From: Hofstenia miamia
Lineage: Eukaryota; Xenacoelomorpha; Acoela
Assembly (NCBI GenBank): GCA_004352715.1
Contig: SCFE01000042.1
Coordinates: 1,095,733-1,125,465, forward strand
DNA length: 29,733 bases
Reading direction: 5' to 3'
In this document: in pieces, positions 12,426 through 23,457 of the stretch
Layout of the letters: the number at the start of each line of letters is the position of its first letter
Numbering within the stretch: position 1 is the first letter of the stretch
The notes under the pieces: generated by a model
The model's input: only the letters and a program-made list of their open reading frames with translations
Told to the model about the DNA's origin: nothing
Database searches by the model: none
Translations under genes and position numbers: made by a program

Positions 12426-12822
12426 CTTTTATCTCGTATCCGAAGTCTTCATTAACTTCTCTTTTGAAAATTCTTGAGATAGCTTCGTCAAGCTGTGCCA
12501 ACCCTCTTAATTTTGCATTCGATGATATTGTCGAGACGCGTAGTGGGTTATTATTACAAAACGTAACCGTGGGAAATTTCAGATTCGAACGTGTGACCAG
12601 CTTTAACTCAGTTCTGACGGGATACGCAGCATACACCTTCCCTAACTGAAATGAATAGTAAAACAACGCACTCCAGCATATGATGGCACAAACAATCCAG
12701 AAAATTTGTAAAAACAATTCTTTGCTGTTTTTTATTTGACTAATGCCTCCAATGGATGTGTTGCCACTGAAATCCTTTATTAAGGCTTGAACGCTATAAT
12801 TGTCTTCCGCGTACAGAGCCAT
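12426..12822 (-). CDS. DEG/ENaC (amiloride-sensitive) sodium channel subunit, first coding exon
   Basis: DEG/ENaC subunits assemble as trimers in the plasma membrane and pass Na+ in response to protons, peptides or force. The 132 codons give the expected N-terminal layout. Residues 1-36 are cytoplasmic, with NTSIGGISQI at 21-30 in the position of the family's His-Gly gating motif (His replaced by Gly, Gly kept). Residues 38-60 form a hydrophobic TM1. The extracellular post-TM1 signature FPTVTFCNNNPLR is at 83-95. The ATG has a strong context (AAAAATGG), and an in-frame TGA lies just upstream. The open frame runs on to 12304, but the family-like sequence ends at AAAG|GTAAAT, a good splice donor whose GT is at 12425-12424, so the exon ends in phase 1. 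No exon for the palm domain or TM2 could be recognised, so the gene is partial. The family call is firm; the subfamily (ASIC, FaNaC, HyNaC or degenerin) cannot be decided. Confidence 0.85.
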
Positions 12823-13138
12823 TTTTCAAAATGAAATCAAAACTTAGCTGAAAAGATTTGAAAATCATTCTTGGATTCTTATTGGCCATTGAATATTCTT
12901 CACAGAAATATCGCATTATTTCTTTAAATGAACTTATAAATATGTATTTCTTTATACATTGTATTAATTAAAGCAGGATAAAATCAATTCAAATTTCTTT
13001 AAATAATAACAAAATTCACTTAAAAATCAGTAAATTAACCAGGGTATAAATAATTCATTGACTAAAAACATTTTTCGGAATTTAGGAATTTTTTTATGCA
13101 ACATAAATATGAAATAGAATATGACAATTATTTAAAAT
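12823..13138. other. Region upstream of the channel exon
   Basis: This AT-rich stretch should hold the 5' UTR, and perhaps the promoter or an upstream non-coding exon, of the minus-strand channel gene. No TATA box, initiator or acceptor site can be singled out in sequence this AT-rich. Confidence 0.4.
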
Positions 13139-13460
13139 GTCAGTTTCTTATATGTAGTATCTAAAATTTTAGAGAGTGAATTTCTCATCTATATGTAATA
13201 TTTAAAATTTAGAGTGTCCATTTCTCATCTATGTGTAGTATTTAAATTTTAAAGTGTCAATTTCTTATATGTAGTATTTAAGATTTAAAATGTCAATTTC
13301 TTATTTGTAGTATTTAAAATTTAAAGTGTCAAATTTTCATGTGCCGTTTTTAAAGTTTAAAATGTCAATTTCTCATATGCTGTATTTAAAAAACTGTCAA
13401 TTTTTCGTATGTAGTATTAAAATTTAAAGCGGCAATTTCTCATGTGTAGCATTTAATATG
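13139..13460. repeat. Minisatellite, about 36-bp unit, nine diverged copies
   Basis: The unit is roughly TGTCAATTTCTCATATGTAG followed by TATTTAAAATTTAAAG. Copy starts lie at about 13139, 13176, 13215, 13255, 13291, 13327, 13363, 13395 and 13430, spaced 32-40 bp. Copies differ by substitutions and 1-5 base indels. The array starts about 320 bp upstream of the channel gene's ATG. Confidence 0.92.
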
Positions 13461-14448
13461 TGTGGCTTGTATTCATCATAGTTTATTAATTACTTTATAA
13501 TCAATTGTGGAGCATTATTTGCCAATATTATAAATTATATTCTATACTACACTATGAGAAGGCACTTCAGCACGGTATGGCTGAGGGATATGTGGCGGAT
13601 GGGGCGCAAGAGAGTTCATGCGTGGTTGCAAATTTCAATGCAAAGAGCTTTTTCTTTTATTATTAATTGAATTGAAATAAATAATTTTGGCCGTGTAAAA
13701 TAAATATATTTATTATAAGCTACTAACATAGGAAAATTTTTTACGAGGCGTTGCAGTTAAACAAACCGTAGTAATTTAGTGTGGTCTGTAGGGTGGCTCT
13801 TATTTATAAATTTCCGAAAGTTTTGCCTCTAAACCTTTGAAGTGCTTCCATTTCACGAAAAAAGGATGAGTGCAAAATCTTGCACTATTTGAAATAGGCT
13901 TAGAGGTGGCGCAAGTTCATTAAACTTTTCCAGTATTACCGAAATATACTATTTTTTTAAAACAGTTAATTGTGACGTACATAAGAACTTTTAGGCATCT
14001 CATTACCACTTAGCATCCAAATTCCATTGAGTTGTAATTGAAGACAAATATATCAATGCCTACATTAAAAATGACTCTGCATCATCTCAGAATTCAGAAA
14101 TTTTGCATCCATATATTCATTTTTATAAATTTTTTTGAAAATGTGCATTAATGCAATTGATCCAAGTTATATTTAAATGTTTTTATGTAGGTGCCATTAT
14201 ATATTTGTCACATCTTTAGCTGAACAGAATATTCGAAATGATAAATTTCCATTCAAATTCATTTCTAATTACACCATCAGAACGCATTGAAGGGGCGAGA
14301 ACTCCTCCTGATAGGCAAGCACTTTTCTTCTAAATATATAATCCTCAACGTCAAATCCAAATAGCTAGATTGTGTAAGAATTTGGGCAATTTGTTATAAT
14401 TTTTCAGAGGAACTGATTTTTCTGAGTTTGCTGTATTGTGATTTAAAT
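13461..14448. other. Non-coding stretch, nothing recognised
   Basis: No open frame with family motifs was found. Less AT-rich patches occur at 13558-13630 and 14281-14330 but match nothing I recognise. Confidence 0.5.
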
Positions 14449-14476
14449 TTATCTTATCTTATCTTATCTTTATCTT
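14449..14476. repeat. (TTATC)n microsatellite
   Basis: Four perfect TTATC units plus a near-unit. This is the reverse complement of the (GATAA)n array at 26860-26884. Confidence 0.93.
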
Positions 14477-14879
14477 CACAACAGTCAAAATTCTGAAAGT
14501 TTCAAAGCATATTGAAAGAGATGAAACACTGAAATGAACACAGATGTATAAGACTAGCAATAAGGCAAAGTAACCAAAGCAGTGGAAAGTCGTTTGAAAG
14601 CTGAGTGCATTTGATAGGTTTCTTGAAGCATATCAAGAAGATTGGAATGAAAGCGAAACCTTCAAAACCGCTCAAATAGTACTAGGCTCCCCAGCAATTG
14701 CTAACAAATTGTGTGATTGATATGGCAAATGAAGTAACTCTATTGCTCAATACTGAAGAATAGCTCGCAGAATGCTTTAAGGATTGTAAGGAAAAGCAAA
14801 AAAAACATCTATTCTGTTTTTGTAACTATTGTATTGATACATTATTTCTAAAACTTTAAAATCGTTTTTCTTAAAACAA

Positions 14880-16960
14880 TACTTTTACGAGATACGTTGT
14901 TTTGGCTGAGGAGGTTTTAATGTAGCCATCATACCACCTTGTCACAGGATGAATGTATACTCATTCTGCGACAACTTCTCACACTTTGTTATCAGATGAT
15001 CTACTGTCTCCAGCCCATTCTTACATAGCCTACACTTATCCTTTCTTCTTTTCTTCTCTCTATATGCTTCTTCACCCAATTTATCCTAATTGCTTGCTCC
15101 TGTGGCGTCAATATCAGTGCTTCTGTTTCTCTCTTTAGTCCTGCCCTCTTTAGCCACTTGTTACTCTCTTCTCTGTCACAGTTGTCTGTATTACTCCAAT
15201 ATTCTTCATGAATCAATTACTGCTTCTACATATTCCTTTAGTCCTAGTGCTTCTGCTTCCACACTTAGTAGTCATTTCCCTCTTTTATGCTTTGCCAAGT
15301 ACAACCTAGCAACATCTCAATTTAAGTTGAAAGCTCTCTCTGCTGCTAGTGCCTTCATTGTTTCCCTGCTGAGTATTTCTACATTGTTGTTGCCCACATA
15401 TTAATTGCCTTTATGCTGTGTTGCCCATTCAGTGCTGACTTCTGTAGTACCTCCCTTACTCTTCTCTTGTATTCTTTTCTTAACCTCGTCTTCATTTCTT
15501 CATGATTGGTTCTATGTTTCTCTATCACTCCTAAGTACTTGTACCCCTCCTTGACTTCCTCAATCTTATCACCACTGCTCGGCGTCAGACTATCTCCATC
15601 TATACACTTGCTTCTGGTCATTGTCAATGCTCCACACTTTCATAATCTAAACTCCAACCCAGACTCTCTACTTGCCATCTCCAATGTTTCTACTTGCTTC
15701 TGCAACATCTTTTTTGAGCTAGCATACATCTTCAGGTCGTCCATGCACCATAAGTGACTCACTACTTTACCATTCTTCTCCAACTTATAACCTATGTCTA
15801 CCTCCTTTAGCCTTTCTTTGATTGGGACTAAGCTAGCTACAAACAATTGAGGTGCTAAGCTGTTTCTTGGGAATATGCCCCGCCTACACATCAGCTTGTG
15901 CTAGTCCTTCTCAGTCTGCCACTTTTCCATCTCTCCGTAGGAAATCAACCCATTTCTGTGAAACTCAATTAGTCTCAAGGTCTTCAGTACCCATCTATGT
16001 GATATGATGTCACATGCCTTCCTGTGGTCTATCAATTCCTAAGTTTGTCTTCTTTCTACAATTCTCTACCACTGCCTGGTCTATTAACAACTAATTTTTC
16101 CATTCTCTAATATTTATTCTGCAACACTTCTACTCTTTGGGATCAATCTGTTCTGTTCTAAGTAACATGTCAGTTTACTTGAAATCACAGAAGTTAGCAT
16201 TTTCCAAATTATTGGCCTGAAGTTGCTTGCCTCACTGTCTTTCTTTGGGTCCTTCTGTATCAGAAATATCCTCCCCACTACCATCCACACTGGACACCCA
16301 ATCACCACACACTCCTTCAATGATACTGCTAGTCTTTCATTAACTCTTGTGAAATTCTTCAGCCAATACCCATGCACCTCATCTCTGCCTGATGCCTTCT
16401 TTAGGGCCTCCTTCAACTTTGCAGTTGTGATTGTTTCTTCTTCTAGCTACTTTCCCAGAATCTTACTGTATCCTCACCTGCTCTAGCTGTAGCTTTTTCT
16501 CCTGCATCTAGTTCTTTGTAGAATCTTCTTTCTTGGGTGTCAAGCTTCATATTGTCTCTTGCCTATTTTGCCCTTGCCCTATACTTTCTCAGTTTTTCAG
16601 CTTCTGCAACTAATCTCAGCTTAAGCTCTTCTTTTGCAGTTTCAATAGTCTTCATCTTGTCTACCCTCCACCCATCCTGTACTGCTTTACTTGCCCTGAT
16701 CTTTCCTATTTGCTCCCTACTCTTTGCCACTTTATTCTCAATTCTTCTCTCCCATGGTGGCTTTCTGTCTCCCTTTACTTCTTGTCGTCTTTTCTTCTTC
16801 ATGTCCATGCCTACATTCTTCAGCACCTCCAATGCGCTTGCATATACTAACCTATTTATTTCTGGGACACTCCTGGCATCTATCTTTTTTAACACTTTAT
16901 TGACCTTTGTTGTCTCTTCTATTAGCTTGCTTTTCTTAACTCCCATTGGAATTTTCGTGT
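14880..16960 (-). mobile_element. Non-LTR retrotransposon, R2-superfamily (R4/Dong-like), degenerate
   Basis: Domains run in order on minus. (1) A basic pre-RT region at 16563-16960 (INRLVYASALEVL, PPWERRIENKV, coiled KLRLVAEAEKLRKY). (2) RT fingers at 16114-16416 (GYWLKNFTRVNERLA, GRIFLIQKDPKKDSEASNFR). (3) Motif A at about 15998-16035 (LIDHRKACD). (4) Motifs B/C at 15640-15891 (RRGIFPRNSLAPQLF, then the catalytic box CMDDLKMY, Asp-Asp codons at 15736-15741). (5) Thumb at 15379-15627 (EGYKYLGVIE). (6) A C-terminal knuckle C-X2-C-X8-H-X4-C at about 14970-15025. (7) A decayed HDKV/IH-type segment to about 14890. The knuckle after RT is typical of elements with a restriction-like endonuclease, but the catalytic endonuclease core was not found, so this copy looks 3'-truncated. 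At least five frameshifts or stops separate the blocks. Plus-strand frames here are shadows. The clade is by recognition; NeSL is possible. Confidence 0.8.
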
Positions 16961-17076
16961 CCGTGCCGTGCTCGTGGACCACATTAAAATACATATAGAA
17001 AATATTTGTAATTTTGATTTTTTAAATCTATAAATTTGCATATTAAAATCATCGAAAACTTTGATTCTTGAATATA

Positions 17077-17093
17077 ATATATATATATATATA
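17077..17093. repeat. (AT)n microsatellite
   Basis: About eight AT units, preceded by AATATA. Confidence 0.9.
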
Positions 17094-18580
17094 ATATTGA
17101 AAAAATTTGTCTCCAAAAACCTGTCATTCATACAGCAGGCCTTTCAAATTCAATGAAAGACTATAGATTGTCGTGCCGTGCCAGTTAGTGCTTGAAAAGT
17201 TTTTTAAATTTCGTGCCGATAAATCAAGGCACGGTTCCAACACTGTTTCCACACTAGAATAGAAACATTGAATAATCTACATTCGAAGTAGGATTAAAAG
17301 AAAATGGAAATTTTAGATTTTGTAATTAAAAATATATTTATTATGAAATGGGAAGTAACGTTTTTTGAATAAACACAAAATGATTTTCATAGGAATTCAT
17401 TTGTAATGAAAATCCGATCTGGGGTGATTGGGTATTTATACTCAGCACACAAGCCTTGAGTATCATAAGCTGTCGGTTTTAGCATATTGCAAATGACTTT
17501 GATAAATTTTTTCACTTAATTTCAATTGGAGGTCAAACTGGCCGAATTTCATCCCCAAAGGTCAGGATCGCATGAATTGGGTTACATTCAGGCCACAATA
17601 TTAGGGTCGTGGTCCGCCCGACTCGCATTGTTGGTCTAATTGGTCCGCATGCTACACTTGTAAAGCTTTGCCGTTACCTTCTAATCTATAAAATTGCTCA
17701 TTCAATTATTAAGAACCCACTATTATAAAATTGCATATTTTACTTTAAGGTCTCGAACAAACTATCATCCTGATAATATAAACTTAAATAATAAGTTAAA
17801 AAATTTCCCTTCAATGAATTCAACCAAGTCTTTTGTATCCAAATTTTATTTGATAAGAGTGATAGTTGCACATGTAGATGCTAAATTTGGATACTTCAAA
17901 TCTCCTTTAAAAATTATATAATCAAAACTGTATATAGCATACCACACTTCGCCAAGCAGCTCCAAAAGTTACGTAGTATCAATGTGGGTATTTACCAAGT
18001 GCTATCAGAAACTATCATCGTTGTGCATTATAAACAGTTAGTTTTAAGCCAATAAGGTACTTTTTTTATTTAAAATTTGGTAAATTGAGTCCTTTCGCAA
18101 AATATACGTACAAACTGCAGGCTAAAGACTAAACACTCTGATGGAGTCATTTTGACTGCTTCACTACCTTCCAGTGCAATTACATGGTTATCAGGGACCC
18201 ATTCCAATATATTTGCGCATAAATTATTATTAGTACTCCATAATGAATGTGACATTTACATTATTCAAACAATAGTTGCCCTGAAAATATGGATGACATA
18301 CCATGTAAAATTTNTTGATCAACATTAGGTATAATATACCCAGATCACTCTTTATTTAAGGGTATCAGGCTGTTAATATAGAGTCAAATTGAAAAAAAGC
18401 AATAATTTTTTTCTATGATTGTAGACTCAATTTCTAGCTTTTGTGTGTGGCTACTTAAAACCTTTAAGGAAACATGGAAATATTTTTAATGACATTTGGA
18501 TATCTCATTGTACCAGCAAAATATTGTGTAAATTTAAAAAAATGAAAAAAAATTTTTTTGAATTTTTTTTTCATAGAATA
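17094..18580. other. Non-coding stretch, nothing recognised
   Basis: TCGTGCCGTGCC (from 17170) and the inverted GGCACGG (from 17228) echo the GTCCGTGCCGTGC at the 5' edge of the LINE (about 16960), but the shared piece is short. Open frames at 17694-17921 (plus), 18070-18255 (minus) and 18443-18649 (plus) have no recognisable motif. There is a single N at 18314. Confidence 0.45.
18314..18314. other. Single ambiguous base
   Basis: One N in AAAATTTNTTGATC, within non-coding DNA. Confidence 0.99.
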
Positions 18581-18581
18581 T

Positions 18582-18680
18582 GTTACAAAGCGCCCTCGGT
18601 GTTACAAAGGGCCCATATATGTGGCAAATTTTACAAAGGGCCCATATAATTTGAAACTGCGATTACAAAGGGCCCATATA
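18582..18680. repeat. Interspersed TTACAAAGGGCCCATATA repeat, three copies plus one diverged
   Basis: TTACAAAGGGCCCATATA occurs at 18603, 18631 and 18663. A diverged TTACAAAGCGCCCT precedes it near 18583. Spacings are about 20, 28 and 32 bp with unrelated-looking filler. The last copy runs directly into the (AT)n array. Confidence 0.88.
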
Positions 18681-18686
18681 TATGTA

Positions 18687-18720
<34 letters not shown>

Positions 18721-18730
18721 CATGTATATA
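18676..18730. repeat. Imperfect (TA)n / TATG microsatellite
   Basis: TATATATG, then TATATA runs broken by TACATA and TACATG units, directly joined to the third GGGCCCATATA repeat. Confidence 0.9.
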
Positions 18731-19149
18731 ATATGATTTAGAACATTGCTAAATTTTTGTGTGATTGAAGACATTTTGCACTGTGGCATTGATTTAATTT
18801 AGCAACTATTATTTGATGGATAGATATCATTGATTAAATTTGTCCAAAAAATGTATGTCTTGACTATATGTTAACAGCTTACCATCAGTTAACTCTAGTT
18901 AAATCTCGTAGTTATTGACTTGAAAATGTTTTTTCCTTTATTAATTTTTTACATTGAGGTGTTGCAAAAAGCATGTGTTGTGGCTTTTATTCGAAAAAGT
19001 CTGTACAATATGAATTCCTTGCAGTTTTTTGCAAGCCTTGCACTGTATGTATGTGCGAAGGATGTTTTAATGATTAAAATGTGTAGCATTGGATTATGGT
19101 GCTTTTAATAAAAATATAATTTGTTTGCACTTATTTGCAGTGGCGAAGC
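18731..19149. other. Non-coding stretch before the poly-G run
   Basis: A 62-codon plus-strand frame at 18920-19108 has no motif. Nothing else was recognised. Confidence 0.5.
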
Positions 19150-19160
19150 GGGGGGGGGGG
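19150..19160. repeat. Poly-G run
   Basis: Eleven G follow TGGCGAAGC. It immediately precedes the first copy of the 354-bp duplication. Confidence 0.95.
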
Positions 19161-19161
19161 C

Positions 19162-19341
19162 TATGAACCTCCAAATACATACAACAGGCAGTCTCCCCTA
19201 AGCACAATATAGCCAGCCCTAATGTTAAAAAGATGAGATTACAAAATACAAATGCATTGGTTTTTGTGAATATTATGATAAACCCTATTATACATATTAT
19301 GTTATATTAATTATAACTATCTAACTACATAACTATAACTA

Positions 19342-19376
<35 letters not shown>

Positions 19377-19515
19377 AGTTGTTTAGCATTCCTTATAGTT
19401 TATATGTGGCGGGTTGCTACAAGATTCCTGCTAAATAGTACATGCCCATAATAGTAATCAATAGCTGTGAAGAATCATTCAATGCAGTATCTTAAAAAGC
19501 AATAGATGTTTCCTT
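19162..19515 (+). repeat. 354-bp direct duplication, copy 1
   Basis: Base-for-base the same as copy 2 (19537-19890) apart from one A/G difference noticed in CTATCTAACTACATAAC. It contains an (AT)n tract at about 19344-19372. The copies are separated only by 21 N, so this is probably one locus assembled twice around a break at the poly-G run. Confidence 0.95.
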
Positions 19516-19536
19516 NNNNNNNNNNNNNNNNNNNNN
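19516..19536. other. Assembly gap of 21 N
   Basis: The gap sits exactly between the two copies of the 354-bp duplication. Confidence 0.99.
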
Positions 19537-19716
19537 TATGAACCTCCAAATACATACAACAGGCAGTCTCCCCTAAGCACAATATAGCCAGCCCTAATGT
19601 TAAAAAGATGAGATTACAAAATACAAATGCATTGGTTTTTGTGAATATTATGATAAACCCTATTATACATATTATGTTATATTAATTATAACTATCTAGC
19701 TACATAACTATAACTA

Positions 19717-19751
<35 letters not shown>

Positions 19752-19890
19752 AGTTGTTTAGCATTCCTTATAGTTTATATGTGGCGGGTTGCTACAAGAT
19801 TCCTGCTAAATAGTACATGCCCATAATAGTAATCAATAGCTGTGAAGAATCATTCAATGCAGTATCTTAAAAAGCAATAGATGTTTCCTT
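19537..19890 (+). repeat. 354-bp direct duplication, copy 2
   Basis: Same length and same internal (AT)n tract (about 19719-19748) as copy 1, with G instead of A in CTATCTAGCTACATAAC. It continues into unique sequence on its right, so it is probably the correctly placed copy. Confidence 0.95.
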
Positions 19891-22500
19891 CAAATAAGCT
19901 TATGTTAGTAAACACTGGTTATAGGTAATATCGAAAATTCACAAGGAATCATTTTGAACCTCCGACGATATTTTAGGCATATAATAGCAGGCCCGAATAC
20001 TCTAGTATTAATGAAAGTAGTCATTTGCAATGATGACAGAAGTGAAACTTAACGAATTTTTTTAATGCGCCTCTTGAATATGTTAACAGCTTTTTTGTGT
20101 TTTGATATTTGTAAATTATAATTATGAGCACAAGTCAAAACATTAAAAGGGCTTGAATAAAAATTAATTTATTCCATAAAAATGTAGTATATTAACAATA
20201 AAAAAATGTTTTATGCCTTAGAAACAACATCATTGATCTTAGAATGTTTTGCTTTGAGTTATAATGTCAAAAAATCGAGTTTTACCTATGGAATTTATGT
20301 ATTTTTCAAATTGCTTAATATTTCGTGAGGTGCAAATTATTCATTTAATTGGCCTAAGACCTACTAGAATTCTACTTGATCTTGCCTAGACTCAAGAGAT
20401 TCAGTTGATAAACTTACCAAAAAAATGCAAATCCAATAAGACAATAAATTTTTTACAAGTTAGCTTAAATTCTCTCAATCATTTTACCAATTTTTTACTC
20501 TAAATTGGAAGCAAGTCAGATTAACTTGTTATTATTCTCTAAATCACTCAATAAAGCGCTTCGATTTTATGTCTTTCGTAATGTGACACAGACAGTCATT
20601 GCCTTATCCTTATGAAAGTCGGGAATTTTTTATATCAAAGTTTGACTGTATGATGATATACAAAGCCAAATTATGTTTGGGGATCGAGAACACTTTAAGC
20701 CAATAGCTAACTTAAATCATGAATTTGGGAACTAAAAATCTTTGAGTTAAAACTCACTCAGTACGTCAAAAAAAATTTAGCAAAGATATTGAAATCGTAA
20801 TTTATAGCCATCGGAAAACTTAAAGGAGCAAAATGTTCCTATGATAGTACTATACATCAAAAGCAAAAGCAACTTTCATCTTTATTCTTAATTTGGAATA
20901 AAGTTAGAAATTCCATTGTACAAATAATAGTAGGAAATCTAAAGGCTCATTATCAATTCCCAATTTAATAGTGAATTCATCTGTGATTGAAAATTACTTT
21001 TGATTATTTACTTAATGAACCTTTGTATTAAAAATTCATACTACCCCGTAGTTGTTCAGTTGATCAGTATCTGCTAACAACAATGTATTATAAACATTTA
21101 GGATTTTATATCGAAGTTATTCTAGAAATCCTTGTTTCAAATACAGTATATTATTATAAAAAATATCTGCATTTTTGAATACGTTAAATTTTATATTATT
21201 GAAATTTCATAAAAGGTTTAGATTTTAATTTAGAAATAAACTTTCAATTAGATACTTAGTGGTATCATATGGTGAAATCGAAACTTATTAAATCGCAAAA
21301 TTCAGTGCTTTAGGCTAAATATTTATAAAACTTCCTACAGTTATCATGAAAATTAATAACTGTCAACTGAAGAAGTCTATTTACACTAAAAGCGCAATGT
21401 ACCAGACTTGTCAACGAGCCGAGCTTAGCTTGAGCAGAGTATTGGATATGCAACGACCCCAAAACGAGCCTTATTTAAGTAAACCAAATTTATAGTGCTG
21501 CTTGATAATTTGATTATGCAGATTTTTTTTATATTTTCATTCAATATTCTTTACTTATAATCGTATTTTAGAAATGTTTATTAAATAAAAGGAAGAGTAA
21601 TTGAAAAAATGCTGAGAGCACAATATTTTTTAAAAAAATACCGAGCTGAAACTAGCAGAAAATCTAGTGCAGGTGATGTTAGTACATAGGGAAATCAAGT
21701 GGACAAAACCAAATTGTATTGGTCAAAGCATTTTAGATGTGTCCAAATTGCAGATGTTTTGATTCCACTATAATATCATGAAGGAGGCATTTAAGAATCG
21801 AATTTCATTATTATACAGTGTAATGGACTCTCTTCTATACAAAAAAATTTGGCACACTTTTCAATGAAGACAGTAATGTTTATTTTAGATGGACTAACAC
21901 TGTTTTGTAAATACGCTGTGATGACAGTTTGTATATGTTTCATCATAAATAAAACGTAGTTTGTTTTGCTGCACATTTAATTGTTAATTTTCATGTGTTT
22001 TTGATTGTGAACATCAACTCATTTTTAATAATGACTTGTTTATTAACCATTATTTTAGACGCTATCTGTGAACTCATGATGTACCACTTTGCAGAACAAT
22101 GCTGTGATAAAACTACAAAATTATTTGGTAAGCATTCTTTTACATTATAATAATACATATTGTTTTTCATTGTTACGATTGTTTCCATTATTTCTCTTTG
22201 TTGTGTATGTAAAGATTAAAACTGTTGTCATTATTTGAATTTCTGTTTTTATTGTACTAATTGAATGTTTTAGCGTCGTCAACTAACATTATTAAAAGAA
22301 GAACATCTATCTTGGAATGTTTCTTTGTATTTTTCTCCACTATCCAACAATGAAGTCATGACGAATATTATAATTGTTCATTCAGCAGTAGATGAAATTC
22401 GCTATATGAACTTTATCATTTATTAGTGCTTTTCATATTTTCTTTGTAAATAAATTTATTATTTATAAATGTTTGTTTTCTCTGTATGGTGAGAGTATGC
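19891..22500. other. AT-rich non-coding stretch
   Basis: No gene recognised on either strand. Two minus-strand frames at 21791-21976 and 21991-22188 lack motifs. The sequence looks like intron or intergenic DNA. Confidence 0.55.
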
Positions 22501-22504
22501 GTCT

Positions 22505-22740
22505 GTGAAAGCATGTATTTATATTTTAAAAATTATTTTTACTTGGAAATATTTATCGATTAAAAATGTGTTTATTTTTGCAATTGACATATGTGTGAAA
22601 CGTATTTATTACCCTCAATATTAAAAAATTATTTATGTTTGAAAATACTTATGAAATTCCCAAAAACGTAAATTTATTGATATATAGAATGTCAATGGTA
22701 TTTAAAAATTATGTAATATTGAAAAATTATTACATTTTGA
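22505..22740. repeat. Old tandem repeat, about 92-bp unit, two to three degenerate copies
   Basis: Similar segments start near 22510, 22598 and 22694. Each has GTATTTA, then TTAAAAATTAT, then a T-rich stretch and a GAAAATA-like piece. Similarity is partial and composition-driven matching cannot be excluded. Confidence 0.35.
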
Positions 22741-22989
22741 ACAATAGATTGCAATAATTCTAATCTCATGGGATTTATTTAAAATTATTCTTCTTATTTT
22801 ATTGTAGCATAAACTACAGTAGTTCATTGCTAGTAGAATATTTTTTTTTAAAATTTGAAGCAAGCATTTGATAGTTATGAGAATATGTGACTAATTATAT
22901 TACTCGATATAAAAAGTAGGGTTGGGCGAATCTAACCTTTTTCTCAGGAATCAATTCGAAACAAGTGTTTTTTATGGGCAAATTTGCTC

Positions 22990-23175
22990 AAAAAGTCAAA
23001 ATGGAGGCCATATTTTGGAAACAATGCAATATTTCTGCTAGGTCTAGAATAAAAATTTTGGTTGCTCTACCTAGGTTTTTGAGGTTAGCAAAGAGCCTGA
23101 AAACATGTTTGAGGGTCTCAGGGCACTCTGATACCCACTTTCCAAGATAGCCGCATTTTTTATGAAAAAGTACAT
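22990..23175 (+). repeat. Dispersed repeat, copy 1 (plus orientation)
   Basis: Shared blocks with 24650-24845 (read on minus) include ATGG-GCCA, ATTT-GGAAA, AATGCAATAT-TCTGC, AGAATAAAA, GTTTGAGGGTC-CAGGGCA, TTTTCCAAGAT-GCC and finally GAAAAAGT, all in the same order. No protein-coding motif is visible; overlapping short frames are not believed. Probably an old non-autonomous element. Confidence 0.85.
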
Positions 23176-23457
23176 TACAATTCCAAATTTTATGCACAAA
23201 TGCAAAATGACCTTCATCATTTACATTATTATAAATCATAATTAGAGATAAAATAGATTTTAACTTATATTTAATCTACATGGGATGGGATTATCAAGAC
23301 ATAAAAATCTAAAATGGCAGCAAAAATACTGATTCAGAACAATTTATAATTGAGTAGTAAATGGTTTACCTGTTCACTGCTACATTTAGGTTATCACATG
23401 TGCTGCTTCTACCCTACAGAAAATTAATTAGTATATTTTTTATATATCAACTCATCA

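Noticed and set aside
12464-12649. 61-codon plus-strand frame
   Set aside because: Antisense shadow of the channel exon.
14595-14725. Plus-strand open stretch reading RFLEAYQEDWNESETFKTA
   Set aside because: About 35 codons look protein-like, but there is no recognisable family and stops follow at once; too short to annotate.
15090-15404. Ser/Leu-rich plus-strand frames across the LINE (also 15506-15757 and 16223-16486)
   Set aside because: Shadows of the minus-strand RT and C-terminal domain.
16537-16998. 153-codon plus-strand open frame rich in Ser, Leu and Phe
   Set aside because: It lies antisense to the LINE pre-RT region, which has clear family motifs on minus; the plus frame looks membrane-like only because Lys/Glu codons read as Phe/Leu/Ser in reverse.
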